Counted from the first letter of the stretch, positions 9,094 through 17,329 are shown. The stretch: 64,000 bases of DNA from Bacillota bacterium (GCA_023414355.1 JAEZOB010000049.1:1-64000), one strand, 5' to 3'. Made by a program: numbers and translations. Notes: generated by a model from the letters alone, not told the origin.

Positions 9094-9136
9094 ACCGTAT
9101 GAGAGTACCGTTCTTCGGTACCTCATGCGGTTCTTT
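9094..9136 (+). terminator. intrinsic terminator after ybjQ-like gene
   Basis: ACCGTATGAG-GTACCG pairs with CGGTAC-CTCATGCGGT around a TTCTT loop, followed by TCTTT. Both strands could use it. Confidence 0.7.
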
Positions 9137-9182
9137 ACCAAAAAACTCATCTGTGAATGAAGGTAATTGAGAATGAAAGCAT

Positions 9183-9211
9183 TTGACAGTTGTTTCTATC
9201 AATGATAAAAT
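9183..9211 (+). promoter_or_regulatory. promoter upstream of the riboswitch region
   Basis: TTGACA (9183-9188), 17-base spacer, TAAAAT (9206-9211). Transcription would start near 9218, about 395 bases before the start codon of the DapB-like gene. Confidence 0.65.
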
Positions 9212-9272
9212 ATTTGTATATTTTCCGGTTGGCAGTTATGATAACTGTTTCAAGTTTTGAGCTTAAGGGTGG

Positions 9273-9303
9273 AGAGCTTCTATTTTTGAAGTTCTTTTTT
9301 TAT
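9273..9303 (+). terminator. early intrinsic terminator between promoter and riboswitch
   Basis: AGAGCTTC and GAAGTTCT (one G-U pair) close a TATTTTT loop, followed by seven or more T. It would end a transcript of about 85 nt begun at the 9183-9211 promoter, before the riboswitch is made. Confidence 0.6.
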
Positions 9304-9349
9304 TATCTAGGTCATAGCTTATAAGTTATCATCTTTCAAATTGAATATT

Positions 9350-9478
9350 GGAATACACGCTGAATCCATTTATGGAATGGGAGAACCAATTATTAGGGGT
9401 GAATCACAATTATTGTGTAGGGTAATCTTTTCTATCCGAATCCGTCAGCTAATCTCGTAAGCGCAAGAAGGGAAATAT
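9350..9478 (+). ncRNA. c-di-AMP riboswitch (ydaO-yuaA class)
   Basis: The most conserved ydaO-yuaA blocks appear in order: CGCTGAATCC (near 9357), GGGAGAACC (near 9379), GGGGTGAATC (near 9397), then ATCCGAATCCGTCAGCTAA (near 9435) and TCGTAAGCG, closing with AAGAAGGGA. These match the class I remember from B. subtilis ydaO. Known members bind cyclic di-AMP and mostly shut genes off by favouring a terminator. A terminator follows at 9526-9552. Known targets are potassium and osmolyte transporters and wall hydrolases; here the next gene is a DapB-like dehydrogenase. Confidence 0.92.
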
Positions 9479-9525
9479 GGAATGTAAGAAAATACATTCT
9501 TATTATTAGTATTCTCTGTTTTTGT

Positions 9526-9552
9526 GCTACAGATCTTTTTCTGTAGCTTTTT
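9526..9552 (+). terminator. riboswitch-controlled expression platform terminator
   Basis: GCTACAG-ATCTTTTT-CTGTAGC followed by TTTTT. It lies between the c-di-AMP aptamer and the RBS of the DapB-like gene, the expected place for a transcriptional OFF switch. Confidence 0.85.
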
Positions 9553-9612
9553 GTTACCCCAAAATCAGGAATGCTAACAGTATCATCTGAAATTTCAGAA
9601 GGAGGAAAACAA

Positions 9613-10383
9613 ATGGAACAGCTTCTAATCGGTTTATTTGGCTTTGGAAAAACAGGTTCAATCGTGGCTCAGGAGATCATAAAGGACACAGGCTTAAAGC
9701 TGTGTTGGGTAATCAGAAAATCTGAAGCAAAGGAAGGGGAATATGCCAGTCGCTTACTTGGATTTAATCATGACGAGGGGATGTTATATTCTGCTTTGCA
9801 TATTGATTTCGAGAATTTTTATAAAGCAAATAAGGTAGATGTGATAATCGATTTTTCCGATACCTGTTCAGTAAAGGAATATACGAATGCAGCCAGACAG
9901 GGGACAAGAATAGTTTCAGCAATCTCTAATTATGATGAGAACAATTTTATACAATTACAGGAACTGAGCAATGAAACAGCCGTACTATATTCCCCTAATA
10001 TTACTTTGGGTATCAATTTTTTAATTGAAGCTTCGAAGCTCTTTAAAAAGGTTGTTCCTAATGCTGATATCGAAATAATTGAAGAACATTTTAGAGAAAA
10101 AAAGAATGTGTCAGGAACTGCCTTACGGATTGCGGAGGATTTGGGAATTGATAGCGATGAACATGTGAAATCCATACGCGCCGGTGGGGTCGTCGGTACA
10201 CATGAGGTAATTTTTGGACTTCCAAACCAGATCATCAGAATAAAGCACGAATCTCTCAACAGAGCAGCTTTCGGACAGGGAGCGATCTATGCAGCCAGAT
10301 GGATCATGAACAAGGATAAAGATATGTACAGTATGGAAGAGGCGGTTTCTGCTTTGATGAATCAAAGAGTTATTGTAAACTAG
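9613..10383 (+). CDS. dihydrodipicolinate reductase-like (DapB-fold) dehydrogenase
   Basis: 256 aa from the ATG at 9613, chosen for its GGAGGAAAACAA site. An in-frame ATG at 9571 lacks one. The N-terminal Rossmann motif is GLFGFGKTGSIV (residues 6-17). The catalytic segment reads EEH159FREK163KN..SGTA, keeping the His and Lys that in E. coli DapB are H159 and K163, but HH is HF and the usual DAPSGTA is NVSGTA. The protein is therefore a divergent DapB or a related enzyme such as 2,4-diaminopentanoate dehydrogenase. DapB makes tetrahydrodipicolinate for lysine and meso-diaminopimelate. The gene stands alone under the c-di-AMP riboswitch. The family is confident; the exact substrate is not. Confidence 0.82.
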   Translation: MEQLLIGLFGFGKTGSIVAQEIIKDTGLKLCWVIRKSEAKEGEYASRLLGFNHDEGMLYSALHIDFENFYKANKVDVIIDFSDTCSVKEYTNAARQGTRIVSAISNYDENNFIQLQELSNETAVLYSPNITLGINFLIEASKLFKKVVPNADIEIIEEHFREKKNVSGTALRIAEDLGIDSDEHVKSIRAGGVVGTHEVIFGLPNQIIRIKHESLNRAAFGQGAIYAARWIMNKDKDMYSMEEAVSALMNQRVIVN

Positions 10384-10392
10384 TCATACAAA

Positions 10393-10434
10393 GGGAGCGA
10401 TGCGTTTCTTGGCATCGCTCCCCGGAGTCATTTT
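10393..10434 (+). terminator. hairpin after the DapB-like gene
   Basis: GGGAGCGATGC and GCATCGCTCCC form an 11-bp stem with an 8-base loop. TTTTTAATTT comes about 10 bases later, so it probably works for the plus strand and may also serve the converging gene. Confidence 0.6.
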
Positions 10435-10466
10435 TAATTTCCACAAGCTACAGCTGATTTGACTTC

Positions 10467-11468
10467 TCAGCTGACAGTTACGATTACGATTATGACAAGA
10501 CACATCAGTGTGTACAGGATTGTTCCTGTATTGAGAACATAACCTGACTTCTTTTCCAGTGGTACACCTCGCATGAGGGTAATCTTTCTCCAATTTAATG
10601 CAAGCAATACGACACCTACTGTAATGGCCGAAAATACCCATAATGCCATGCCAAAGGTCACGATAAGGTTCTTTGTTGATACCAGAGGGGTTACTACCGC
10701 TCCGATGAAATTAATCATACAATGCAACAATATACTATAACGTACTGTATTTGTTCGAATGGTAACATATGCAAAAATGAAGCCCAATGCAGCCGCATAG
10801 AAGAACTGCGACAGATTCATATGGAATAATCCGAATGCAAGGCCTGTCATTAAAATTGCAGGAACATCTCCATATCTTCGCAGCTTATCCAGAAGAAGCT
10901 TTCTGAAGATCAGTTCTTCGGTAATCGGAGCTACGATGGAAGCATAGAGCAGTGTCAGTACATAATTACTGTTATTAAAGACGTCTATCAGGGGATTGAG
11001 ATCCATAAAGTTTTCCCCCTTAGCCAAAGCAATCAAAAAGGTAATAAAAATACTGAAATAATTCGTTATATACATGACTGCAGTACAGATAAAGAAGATC
11101 ATGAAAAATGTCGAAGGCTTCAGCTTTACCACTTCCCCCTTAGGCGAAGCCGGTATTCTCCTGGTCATAAAATAAAAAACGGGTAGTCCTACTCCGACAA
11201 CAGTAAATGCGGTGAGTGCCCACACATACCAATTCGTATCGAGTATTGCTGGCTGAAGGCGACTGAGTAAGCTTTCCACTATTCCCTGAACTAATGTAAC
11301 TGCCAAGCCCATAATAAAAAGCGCGAAGGCACTTTGGCTGATGATTTTTTTTGACTGAGTCGGCTTCGGTTCCCTCTGCCAGTCCGCTTCCGGACGATAC
11401 TCAGGAATATTCTGCTGATACATCATCTGCGGATTGTAGTTTTGTTGCCCGTTCTCTTGCTGTTCCAT
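10467..11468 (-). CDS. CPBP family intramembrane glutamic protease
   Basis: 333 aa from the ATG at 11466-11468, which has AGGGGGA 4-5 bases upstream. The longer frame would run into the upstream carboxypeptidase gene. The first 45 residues are Gln/Pro-rich and soluble, followed by about eight hydrophobic helices. The CPBP (Abi, PF02517) motifs are present: EELIFRKLLL (Glu-Glu), then FGLFHMN and LHCMIN with the catalytic His and Asn. Relatives process prenylated proteins in eukaryotes or bacteriocins and peptides in bacteria; the substrate here is unknown. It follows the D,D-carboxypeptidase gene by about 50 bases on the same strand. A second CPBP gene lies at 23663-24484. Confidence 0.85.
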   Translation of the reverse strand: MEQQENGQQNYNPQMMYQQNIPEYRPEADWQREPKPTQSKKIISQSAFALFIMGLAVTLVQGIVESLLSRLQPAILDTNWYVWALTAFTVVGVGLPVFYFMTRRIPASPKGEVVKLKPSTFFMIFFICTAVMYITNYFSIFITFLIALAKGENFMDLNPLIDVFNNSNYVLTLLYASIVAPITEELIFRKLLLDKLRRYGDVPAILMTGLAFGLFHMNLSQFFYAAALGFIFAYVTIRTNTVRYSILLHCMINFIGAVVTPLVSTKNLIVTFGMALWVFSAITVGVVLLALNWRKITLMRGVPLEKKSGYVLNTGTILYTLMCLVIIVIVTVS

Positions 11469-11515
11469 TCTTCCCCCTATTCTGCCACCATATCCCCGTG
11501 ACATTCTTTCATGCT

Positions 11516-12775
11516 TTAATGTTCCAAACCATACTTTAATAATTCTATGGCGTCTTCCCACCGGCCGGCAGAGCTTGAATCCAAAATGACGCAAACCGCT
11601 GTCTGGTCACCCTCTGTAGCTGCTGCCACCAGACATCTCCCCGCCATTGAACTGGTACCGGTCTTTAGACCGATTGCATGGGAATAAAACTGTCCGCTAT
11701 ATTTTTTCACTAGCTTATTGGTATTCGTCCATGTAACATCCTGCCCACTGGGGAAAATATTTCGTGAACTGCTTCGTCCGCTGATCTCAGTAATCGTCTC
11801 TTTTGCAGCTGCTGCCATTCCTATTAGTCCCATATCGTAGGCTGTAGTATACTGGCCTACAGCATCATAACCATCCGGTGTCTTAAAGCAGGAATTCTTC
11901 GCTCCAAGAATACCGGCTTTCTTATTCATCAGTCGGGTGAATTCTGTCACGGCTTCCTCTCTGCTGGCTTCAGAATCTCGGAGAGATTTGCGGCCCACAT
12001 AGGCTGCAACGGCATAAGCCGCATCATTTCCGGAGGGAAGCAGCATTCCCGCAAGCAGATTACGTATGGTTAATATCTCGCCTTCTTCAAGATAAGCTCG
12101 AGTGGAGTCTGAGGCGATCATCTTAATTTCATCTCCGATGGTAACCTGCTCCTCCTCATCGCACCATTCCAGCGCAACCAGCGCTGTCAGGAGCTTGGCA
12201 GTACTTGCCGGAAACATAGCCTGTACCGCGTTTTTATAATAAAGGACTTCCTCTGTATTCGCATCAAATAAGATTGCTGCCTCGGCATCTACATCGATAG
12301 CAGGATTTGTAATATCCAGATTGTATTCGAGCTGACTGTCTATGACCATCTCGGGAATATAAGCTTCATAATCTACGGTATTACAGTCGTAGATCAAATC
12401 CGGACCACTTGTTTCTACTGATGTGCTATAAGTCTCAGAAGCATTTGCTTCTGTATTCGCTTCTGCATCTACTGCCTCGGAGGTTACTTCTATGGGCGCA
12501 TCTTCTCCTGCCATAACTCCGGGTGCTGCATCCCCTAATGTATCATCCGCTTCCTGATTAGCTGAAGCGCTCGCTTCATCGGCTGCGGGAGCCCCCTGCT
12601 GAGTAGAAGCAGCTTCCTCTTGTAATGGCAATGGCTTTTCATTCGTGGCAGACAATTGGCCCGACGTTATATCGCCGCCGCTGTCCCTCCCGATCAGATA
12701 GGTAGTAGCCGCAAACAGAGCGGCTGTAATCAAGCAGGCAGATAAAATCAGTCCCAGCAAGCTCTTCTTGTTCAT
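11516..12775 (-). CDS. D-alanyl-D-alanine carboxypeptidase (peptidase S11)
   Basis: 419 aa low-molecular-mass penicillin-binding protein. Residues 5-28 form an N-terminal membrane anchor, and 35-130 are an acidic Ala/Glu/Ser-rich linker. The S11 catalytic domain follows with S191-T-A-K194, S248-G-N and K371-T-G, the three active-site motifs in normal order. It removes the terminal D-Ala from peptidoglycan side chains outside the membrane, in the DacA/DacF family. The C-terminal PBP5-type beta domain is absent, so the protein ends soon after the catalytic domain. The RBS is AAGGAG. It is probably cotranscribed with the CPBP gene downstream. Confidence 0.92.
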   Translation of the reverse strand: MNKKSLLGLILSACLITAALFAATTYLIGRDSGGDITSGQLSATNEKPLPLQEEAASTQQGAPAADEASASANQEADDTLGDAAPGVMAGEDAPIEVTSEAVDAEANTEANASETYSTSVETSGPDLIYDCNTVDYEAYIPEMVIDSQLEYNLDITNPAIDVDAEAAILFDANTEEVLYYKNAVQAMFPASTAKLLTALVALEWCDEEEQVTIGDEIKMIASDSTRAYLEEGEILTIRNLLAGMLLPSGNDAAYAVAAYVGRKSLRDSEASREEAVTEFTRLMNKKAGILGAKNSCFKTPDGYDAVGQYTTAYDMGLIGMAAAAKETITEISGRSSSRNIFPSGQDVTWTNTNKLVKKYSGQFYSHAIGLKTGTSSMAGRCLVAAATEGDQTAVCVILDSSSAGRWEDAIELLKYGLEH

Positions 12776-12821
12776 TGCATTCTCCTTAGGTAGTTATATT
12801 ATTGAAGAAATCAATCAGTCA

Positions 12822-12860
12822 AATGGGGACGTTATTATTGGTATGATTAACGTCCCCATT
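12822..12860. terminator. hairpin between LiaF/DUF4097 operon and carboxypeptidase
   Basis: AATGGGGACGTTA and TAACGTCCCCATT form a 13-bp perfect stem. T runs are weak on both sides. It lies just after the DUF4097 stop codon on the minus strand. Confidence 0.5.
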
Positions 12861-12917
12861 ACTATTCTTTCTTATTTTAATATTTGTATTCGAAGAATGC
12901 AACTGTTTTTGGTAATT

Positions 12918-13799
12918 CTAATTAATATCAATTGATACGTCACCGACACCGCCCTCAACTTCAATTGAGTTTGCTGCCGAACGGTTACGCAATTCGTTCT
13001 CACTTACCTTATCGCCGTTCACACGGATATTCCCGACGCCGGAGTCAATATCAAGATCATAATCTGAGAGATTACCTGTCAGATCTAAGTCAACAGAACC
13101 CACACCGCAATCAAATTTATTATCGCCCAATAAAACGCCGCTTAAGTTTAAGCCACCAACGCCACAGATAAAATCTGCGTCAGTGAAGTTAACATCCCTA
13201 AAATTGACAGATCCAACTCCGCCATCCATCTTTACCTTACCGGCGGAAACATTATTCACAGTGATGTTGCCCGCACCTGCAGAAATATAAAGATAATCCG
13301 TACTTAGCTGATCAATATTTACTGTTCCGGCTCCCGATTCTACTTTGACCTCATCCGCATAGAAATTCTCGGGAACATAGATTGTGATTTTAGAGCTTGG
13401 ATTATTGATTCCGTTGAGATGAAAGCCAAAGAAGCGAAAATCGGATTCATTATCCGTAACACATAGCTCTCCGTCATTTTTCACTTCAGCTTCAAAACCT
13501 TCCAGCACATCCTCAGCCTCTACACGGAAGGTATCTCCGGTCTCAATCCTCAGCTCTCCGGTACTATTATCGATATTCAGGCTTTTAACCCCATCAAAGT
13601 CACCTTCAAAGTCAACTATTTTACCACTATCCTCTGAGGAGTAGCTTCGGGTGAAAGAATGACTTCTTGTTGTAACGCGACCACTGGAAAAGGATACAAT
13701 ACCGAATACCAGATTCACAATGGCTGATATGATCCCGATTGCCAGAATCACCGCCAAGGCAATTGCACAATATTTAATTACTCTTTGTAAGCTGTTCAT
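12918..13799 (-). CDS. DUF4097-family protein with N-terminal membrane anchor
   Basis: 293 aa. One transmembrane helix (residues 10-33) is followed by a region (about 60-290) of short beta repeats with recurring GAG-VNI, GVGSV and SGVGNI motifs, the DUF4097 beta-roll. Its ATG overlaps the stop codon of the LiaF-like gene (ATGA), so the two are translationally coupled. Relatives are found with LiaF/PspC envelope-stress modules, and the function is not known. The most likely picture is an extracellular beta-structured domain tethered to the membrane. Confidence 0.85.
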   Translation of the reverse strand: MNSLQRVIKYCAIALAVILAIGIISAIVNLVFGIVSFSSGRVTTRSHSFTRSYSSEDSGKIVDFEGDFDGVKSLNIDNSTGELRIETGDTFRVEAEDVLEGFEAEVKNDGELCVTDNESDFRFFGFHLNGINNPSSKITIYVPENFYADEVKVESGAGTVNIDQLSTDYLYISAGAGNITVNNVSAGKVKMDGGVGSVNFRDVNFTDADFICGVGGLNLSGVLLGDNKFDCGVGSVDLDLTGNLSDYDLDIDSGVGNIRVNGDKVSENELRNRSAANSIEVEGGVGDVSIDIN

Positions 13800-14500
13800 T
13801 TAATATCAATCCCTCCAAACATACAGGTGGAATTCAGGTACACCGTAGGTGCAGTAGGGTCAGCAGATTGCATATACTTGTTGCTGACACCGCCAAAAAC
13901 CGGAACATTGTTAATCTTTACCCTGACTCCCTGAGGAAGAATGATATCAATTCCGCCGAAGACTGCTGACGCATTGATTTCACAATCTCCCGTTATCACT
14001 GCATCCCGAAGATCAAACACGATAGATCCGAATGCCGCACTCAGATTTGTACGGAAGAATTGCTCTGTAACATGGATATGATTGCTGGAGAATGTAGCAC
14101 TGTAATCTGATCTTACAGAACCGTTAAAGCTCTGTCCCTGCGGTCCGTCATTCATATTATAACTTTCATCAAAGTGTATCCTCTTGCGAAAAGCACTCTG
14201 AAACATGATTCGAACACCAATTAAGATCAAAATAGCAGGAATAATCAGCTGCCAGAAATTGAAGTTAATGTCGATCTGATAATTCAGCAGCAGTAATACA
14301 CCGATGATAAAGCCTATGGTCGAGCCTGTGCCAAAACCTGACTGTATCATACTGATAAAGCAGGGTACGATAATAAACAGGGTCCACCATCCATCAAAGA
14401 AAAGATGAAAATCCCAGAGGTCCATAACATTGCCGGCAAAACCTACACCGATCACAATAAAAAATAACCCCCATAAAACATTTGACAATTTGTTTCTCAT
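13796..14500 (-). CDS. LiaF-like protein (LiaI/LiaF transmembrane region plus C-terminal beta domain)
   Basis: 234 aa from the ATG at 14498-14500, chosen because GGGAGGAATATCT precedes it; the longer frame has no site. The N-terminus (residues 5-110) has about four transmembrane helices in the DUF5668/LiaI-LiaF pattern. The C-terminus (about 145-234) is the cell wall-active antibiotics response domain seen in LiaF and YvqF, with repeated FGGI and VFGG turns. LiaF proteins inhibit the LiaRS two-component system in Bacillus. No LiaRS genes are in this window, so the regulatory partner is unknown. It forms an operon with the DUF4097 gene by a 4-base overlap. Confidence 0.85.
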   Translation of the reverse strand: MRNKLSNVLWGLFFIVIGVGFAGNVMDLWDFHLFFDGWWTLFIIVPCFISMIQSGFGTGSTIGFIIGVLLLLNYQIDINFNFWQLIIPAILILIGVRIMFQSAFRKRIHFDESYNMNDGPQGQSFNGSVRSDYSATFSSNHIHVTEQFFRTNLSAAFGSIVFDLRDAVITGDCEINASAVFGGIDIILPQGVRVKINNVPVFGGVSNKYMQSADPTAPTVYLNSTCMFGGIDIK

Positions 14501-14548
14501 AGATATTCCTCCCACAATTGAATTAATTAAGTGACAACTACGGATAAC

Positions 14549-14674
14549 TGACAAAAGGTCCTGTCACCTTCGGTGACAGGATATCCATGCACAAGAAAGT
14601 TCTCGGAAAGTTTACTTTCCAGAGACTTTCCTGTGCATGTGATCCGGCTGATCCCTCAGCCGAACCTTTTGTCA
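14549..14674. repeat. compact inverted-repeat element able to fold as a four-way junction
   Basis: The outer arms TGACAAAAGGT (14549-14559) and ACCTTTTGTCA (14664-14674) are perfect 11-bp inverted repeats. Between them are three side-by-side hairpins: CCTGTCACC-TTC-GGTGACAGG (14560-14580), a longer imperfect stem (about 14587-14637) beginning GCACAAGAAAGT and ending ACTTTCCTGTGC, and CGGCTGA-TCCC-TCAGCCG (14645-14662). Nearly all bases are used. It may be a small mobile or REP-like element or a structured RNA. I see no obvious promoter for it. Confidence 0.6.
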
Positions 14675-14742
14675 CATGAACTCATCGCCTCATAATTCAT
14701 TTGCCGCATGAACTCATCACCTCATGATTCACTTTTCTCATG
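14674..14742. repeat. two imperfect direct repeats of about 33 bp
   Basis: CATGAACTCATC-CCTCAT-ATTCA occurs twice in succession (from about 14675 and 14708), with a decayed third start (CATGAAGCATTT, near 14739). The rest of the gap up to the beta-helix gene (14743-14944) is AT-rich, and no convincing gene is visible. Confidence 0.5.
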
Positions 14743-14944
14743 AAGCATTTGTTTTATGAAGCTATGCCTCCATGAATTACTTGTCGCGCTTATCCATAAT
14801 TATAATCAAGTAAGAAGATCGTTTCTTCCTACTGTTTCCGGATTTATTTGCATCCATCATACTTCATATAACGAGTTACCGCAACAGAAACCTTCAATCT
14901 TTAATCATTTTAATGGTATTTTTAATAACATTTTAATTTCACAC

Positions 14945-17329
14945 CTATCTGATATAATCTGCCCCATAGTAATACTTCAGAGTGTCTGAAGTATATACTC
15001 CGTAGGTATGATTCACCCGAATCAGGGGCTCTCCGACACGCCTAAGATAATTCTTCAACATCTGGTTGATTTCCTCCGTATTCACCTCATTATAGGTGAT
15101 GGCATATTCACTTCCTGTTCCGGTATTTTTCCAAGGCATCAGCTGGATCGGCCTGGGCACATCAGTAAAGTAATTTCCTGTTATAGTGGCGTGATGAATG
15201 CCGCTTGCGAGGATGGCTCGCTCCGTTCCTTGTCCCATATTTACATTTGTAATACTGTTTCCGGTAATCACAGGATTCTTCCAGTTAATGATCCGTATGG
15301 CATCCGAGGTAGTATTCTCGATAGTATTATTCAGGATTTTTATATTCTCATGATAGCGTCCCTCAGAATATTTATGTGTACCGATCGCCCGCTCCAGATT
15401 CTGAAAGCTATTCCTCTGAATGATGACATCCAGATCGGGGGTACAGTCATAGCTGGTCCAGGCCGCATGAAAGCCTCCTGTCTTTAGGTCGGGCGTGTCA
15501 ATATTGATTGCTTCCTTGATTCCTGATTCGGAAGCTTTATGATCTTCAAAGCTGCAATCCTCAATCATAACCTCCCGGGAGGCATCCAGTTCAATGAAAT
15601 GTCCGCCATTCATATTGCGGAAATGAATACCCTTCACAGTAACCTCGGTATTATGTCCGAATCTGATACCGATCGCTCCCTCTGCATAGTTTAAATCAAT
15701 TGCTGCATTACCCTCTCCGATAAAATTGATGTCTGTCTCGCCACCATAACCTGAATAAGCCCCTGCGACTGCTGACTTTGATGGAGCTGCTAATTGGAAC
15801 ATCGTTAAGGAGCTCACCATCTGGGATGTACCGGTTTGCTCTTTCTTTCGGAGAACCACTCCGTCTCTTAGGTAGATTGTAACATGGGATGGCACATAAA
15901 GAGAATTAGAAATGTCATAGGTTCCCGCGGTCAGAGTCAGGGTTCCCCCACCTGCCTTCTCAAGTTGTTCCAGGTATGAACGGAGAACATAATACATTTT
16001 GGTATCTGAGGTGTAAGTACTATAGTTAGTGAACTGATTCTGGAAAGGTTCTGAAGCCGGTGTTAAAGTAAATGCCTTTAGCGTGGCATTCACAACCTCC
16101 CATTTTTCAGTATTCTTAGTAAATTCCTGATAGATCTTGTTATATCGGATAAAATACTCATCCACATGAAGCAGTGTGTTAGAAAGCATCGCTGCCTTAT
16201 TAATCTCACTGATGCTGTTATAGGTAACGGCATAGCCCGCACCACTGTTTGAATTCCTCCAGGGTAAGATCTGTATGGCACGATCCACATCTTCAAATAT
16301 ATTTTCGGTGATTGTCGGGTTCTTAGCACCGCTGACATAGACTGCCTTCAGGTTATTAACAGTACTACTGATTCCTGTAAAGCGGTTACCTTTTACCGTA
16401 CTATTCTCCCAGTTCAAAATACGAATGCCGCAGGAAACGATATCTTTGATCTCATTATCCGTAACATTGATGTTACTATGATATTTCCCCTCCGTATATT
16501 TGAAGCTTCCAACAGCCCGTTCCAGCCGGGTAAAGCTATTGTTCTCCACTGTAATATTACGGCATATGGTCCGATCTGCCTTGCTCCAGGAGTAGAGAAA
16601 GGTACCGGTTACTTTATCCGGCACCTCTATCGCAATCGCCTCCTTACTTTTCGTGGAGGAAGCCTTGTGATCGGTAAAGCTGTTATCCCGGATGGTCACC
16701 TCTTTGGAAGCACCAATCCTGATAAAGCTCCCGTTATTCATCTTCTGAAAGCTAATTCCGCGGATGATGATGTCCGAATTATGTCCGATTACGATACCCG
16801 TAGCATTCCTGATATAGTTTAGATCTATCACCGCTGTTCCTTCTCCCTGAATTGCAATTCCCTGTTCCCCCCGATAGCCGGAGGCTGTTTCCTTTTTACC
16901 AGCCTTACCTGGTGCGATCAGTTGAAGCATTACCACATCAGGCACAAGTGCTTTCGTTCCGGTGTCATTGCTCTTCACCAGTTTGGCCCCGTCCTTCAGA
17001 AGAAGGGTTACATTGGAGGGAATACTCAGTGTGTTGGTAATTCTATAGGTTCCTTTGGTAAGGATCAGCTCTCCGCCGCCCTGTCGTTCCAATCGTTCCA
17101 GGTAGGAACGCAGCATATAATACTGTGCAGTCATGGAATTATAGGTTGATAAGGTCCGGTACTTATTCTGATATGGTGCACTACCGGGTTTGACCGTATA
17201 GGCATACAAGGAACTTCGCGCAGCTTCAGCATAGTTCGACCCTGTAGCAAAATTACATAGAAGCAAAAGGAGGAGAAAAAATATTCCAACCTCCCTGATC
17301 ATAATCCATCTTCGTCCTATTCTTTTCAT
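14945..17329 (-). CDS. secreted right-handed beta-helix protein with internal duplication
   Basis: 794 aa. The signal peptide (residues 12-35, ending near AEA) is preceded by a basic start with GGAGG 8 bases before the ATG. Two homologous halves follow (about 40-410 and 415-790). Each begins with a segment like YYMLRSYLERLERQGGGEL or its counterpart YYVLRSYLEQLEKAGGG, followed by GTY.I.N.L.VPS.VT..L.DG. and then a series of parallel beta-helix (PbH1) rungs such as ITGNSITNV and VEDCSF. This resembles pectate-lyase-superfamily or mannuronan-epimerase-like folds. No catalytic residues could be assigned, so polysaccharide lyase, epimerase or adhesin are all possible. No cell-wall anchor is visible. 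It appears monocistronic. Confidence 0.8.
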   Translation of the reverse strand: MKRIGRRWIMIREVGIFFLLLLLLCNFATGSNYAEAARSSLYAYTVKPGSAPYQNKYRTLSTYNSMTAQYYMLRSYLERLERQGGGELILTKGTYRITNTLSIPSNVTLLLKDGAKLVKSNDTGTKALVPDVVMLQLIAPGKAGKKETASGYRGEQGIAIQGEGTAVIDLNYIRNATGIVIGHNSDIIIRGISFQKMNNGSFIRIGASKEVTIRDNSFTDHKASSTKSKEAIAIEVPDKVTGTFLYSWSKADRTICRNITVENNSFTRLERAVGSFKYTEGKYHSNINVTDNEIKDIVSCGIRILNWENSTVKGNRFTGISSTVNNLKAVYVSGAKNPTITENIFEDVDRAIQILPWRNSNSGAGYAVTYNSISEINKAAMLSNTLLHVDEYFIRYNKIYQEFTKNTEKWEVVNATLKAFTLTPASEPFQNQFTNYSTYTSDTKMYYVLRSYLEQLEKAGGGTLTLTAGTYDISNSLYVPSHVTIYLRDGVVLRKKEQTGTSQMVSSLTMFQLAAPSKSAVAGAYSGYGGETDINFIGEGNAAIDLNYAEGAIGIRFGHNTEVTVKGIHFRNMNGGHFIELDASREVMIEDCSFEDHKASESGIKEAINIDTPDLKTGGFHAAWTSYDCTPDLDVIIQRNSFQNLERAIGTHKYSEGRYHENIKILNNTIENTTSDAIRIINWKNPVITGNSITNVNMGQGTERAILASGIHHATITGNYFTDVPRPIQLMPWKNTGTGSEYAITYNEVNTEEINQMLKNYLRRVGEPLIRVNHTYGVYTSDTLKYYYGADYIR

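Noticed and set aside
14756..14989. A 77-codon plus-strand frame in the 14501-14944 gap.
   Set aside because: No RBS, no recognisable protein, and it runs into the end of the minus-strand beta-helix gene.
15008..15487. A 159-codon plus-strand frame.
   Set aside because: It lies antisense to the beta-helix gene and lacks an RBS.
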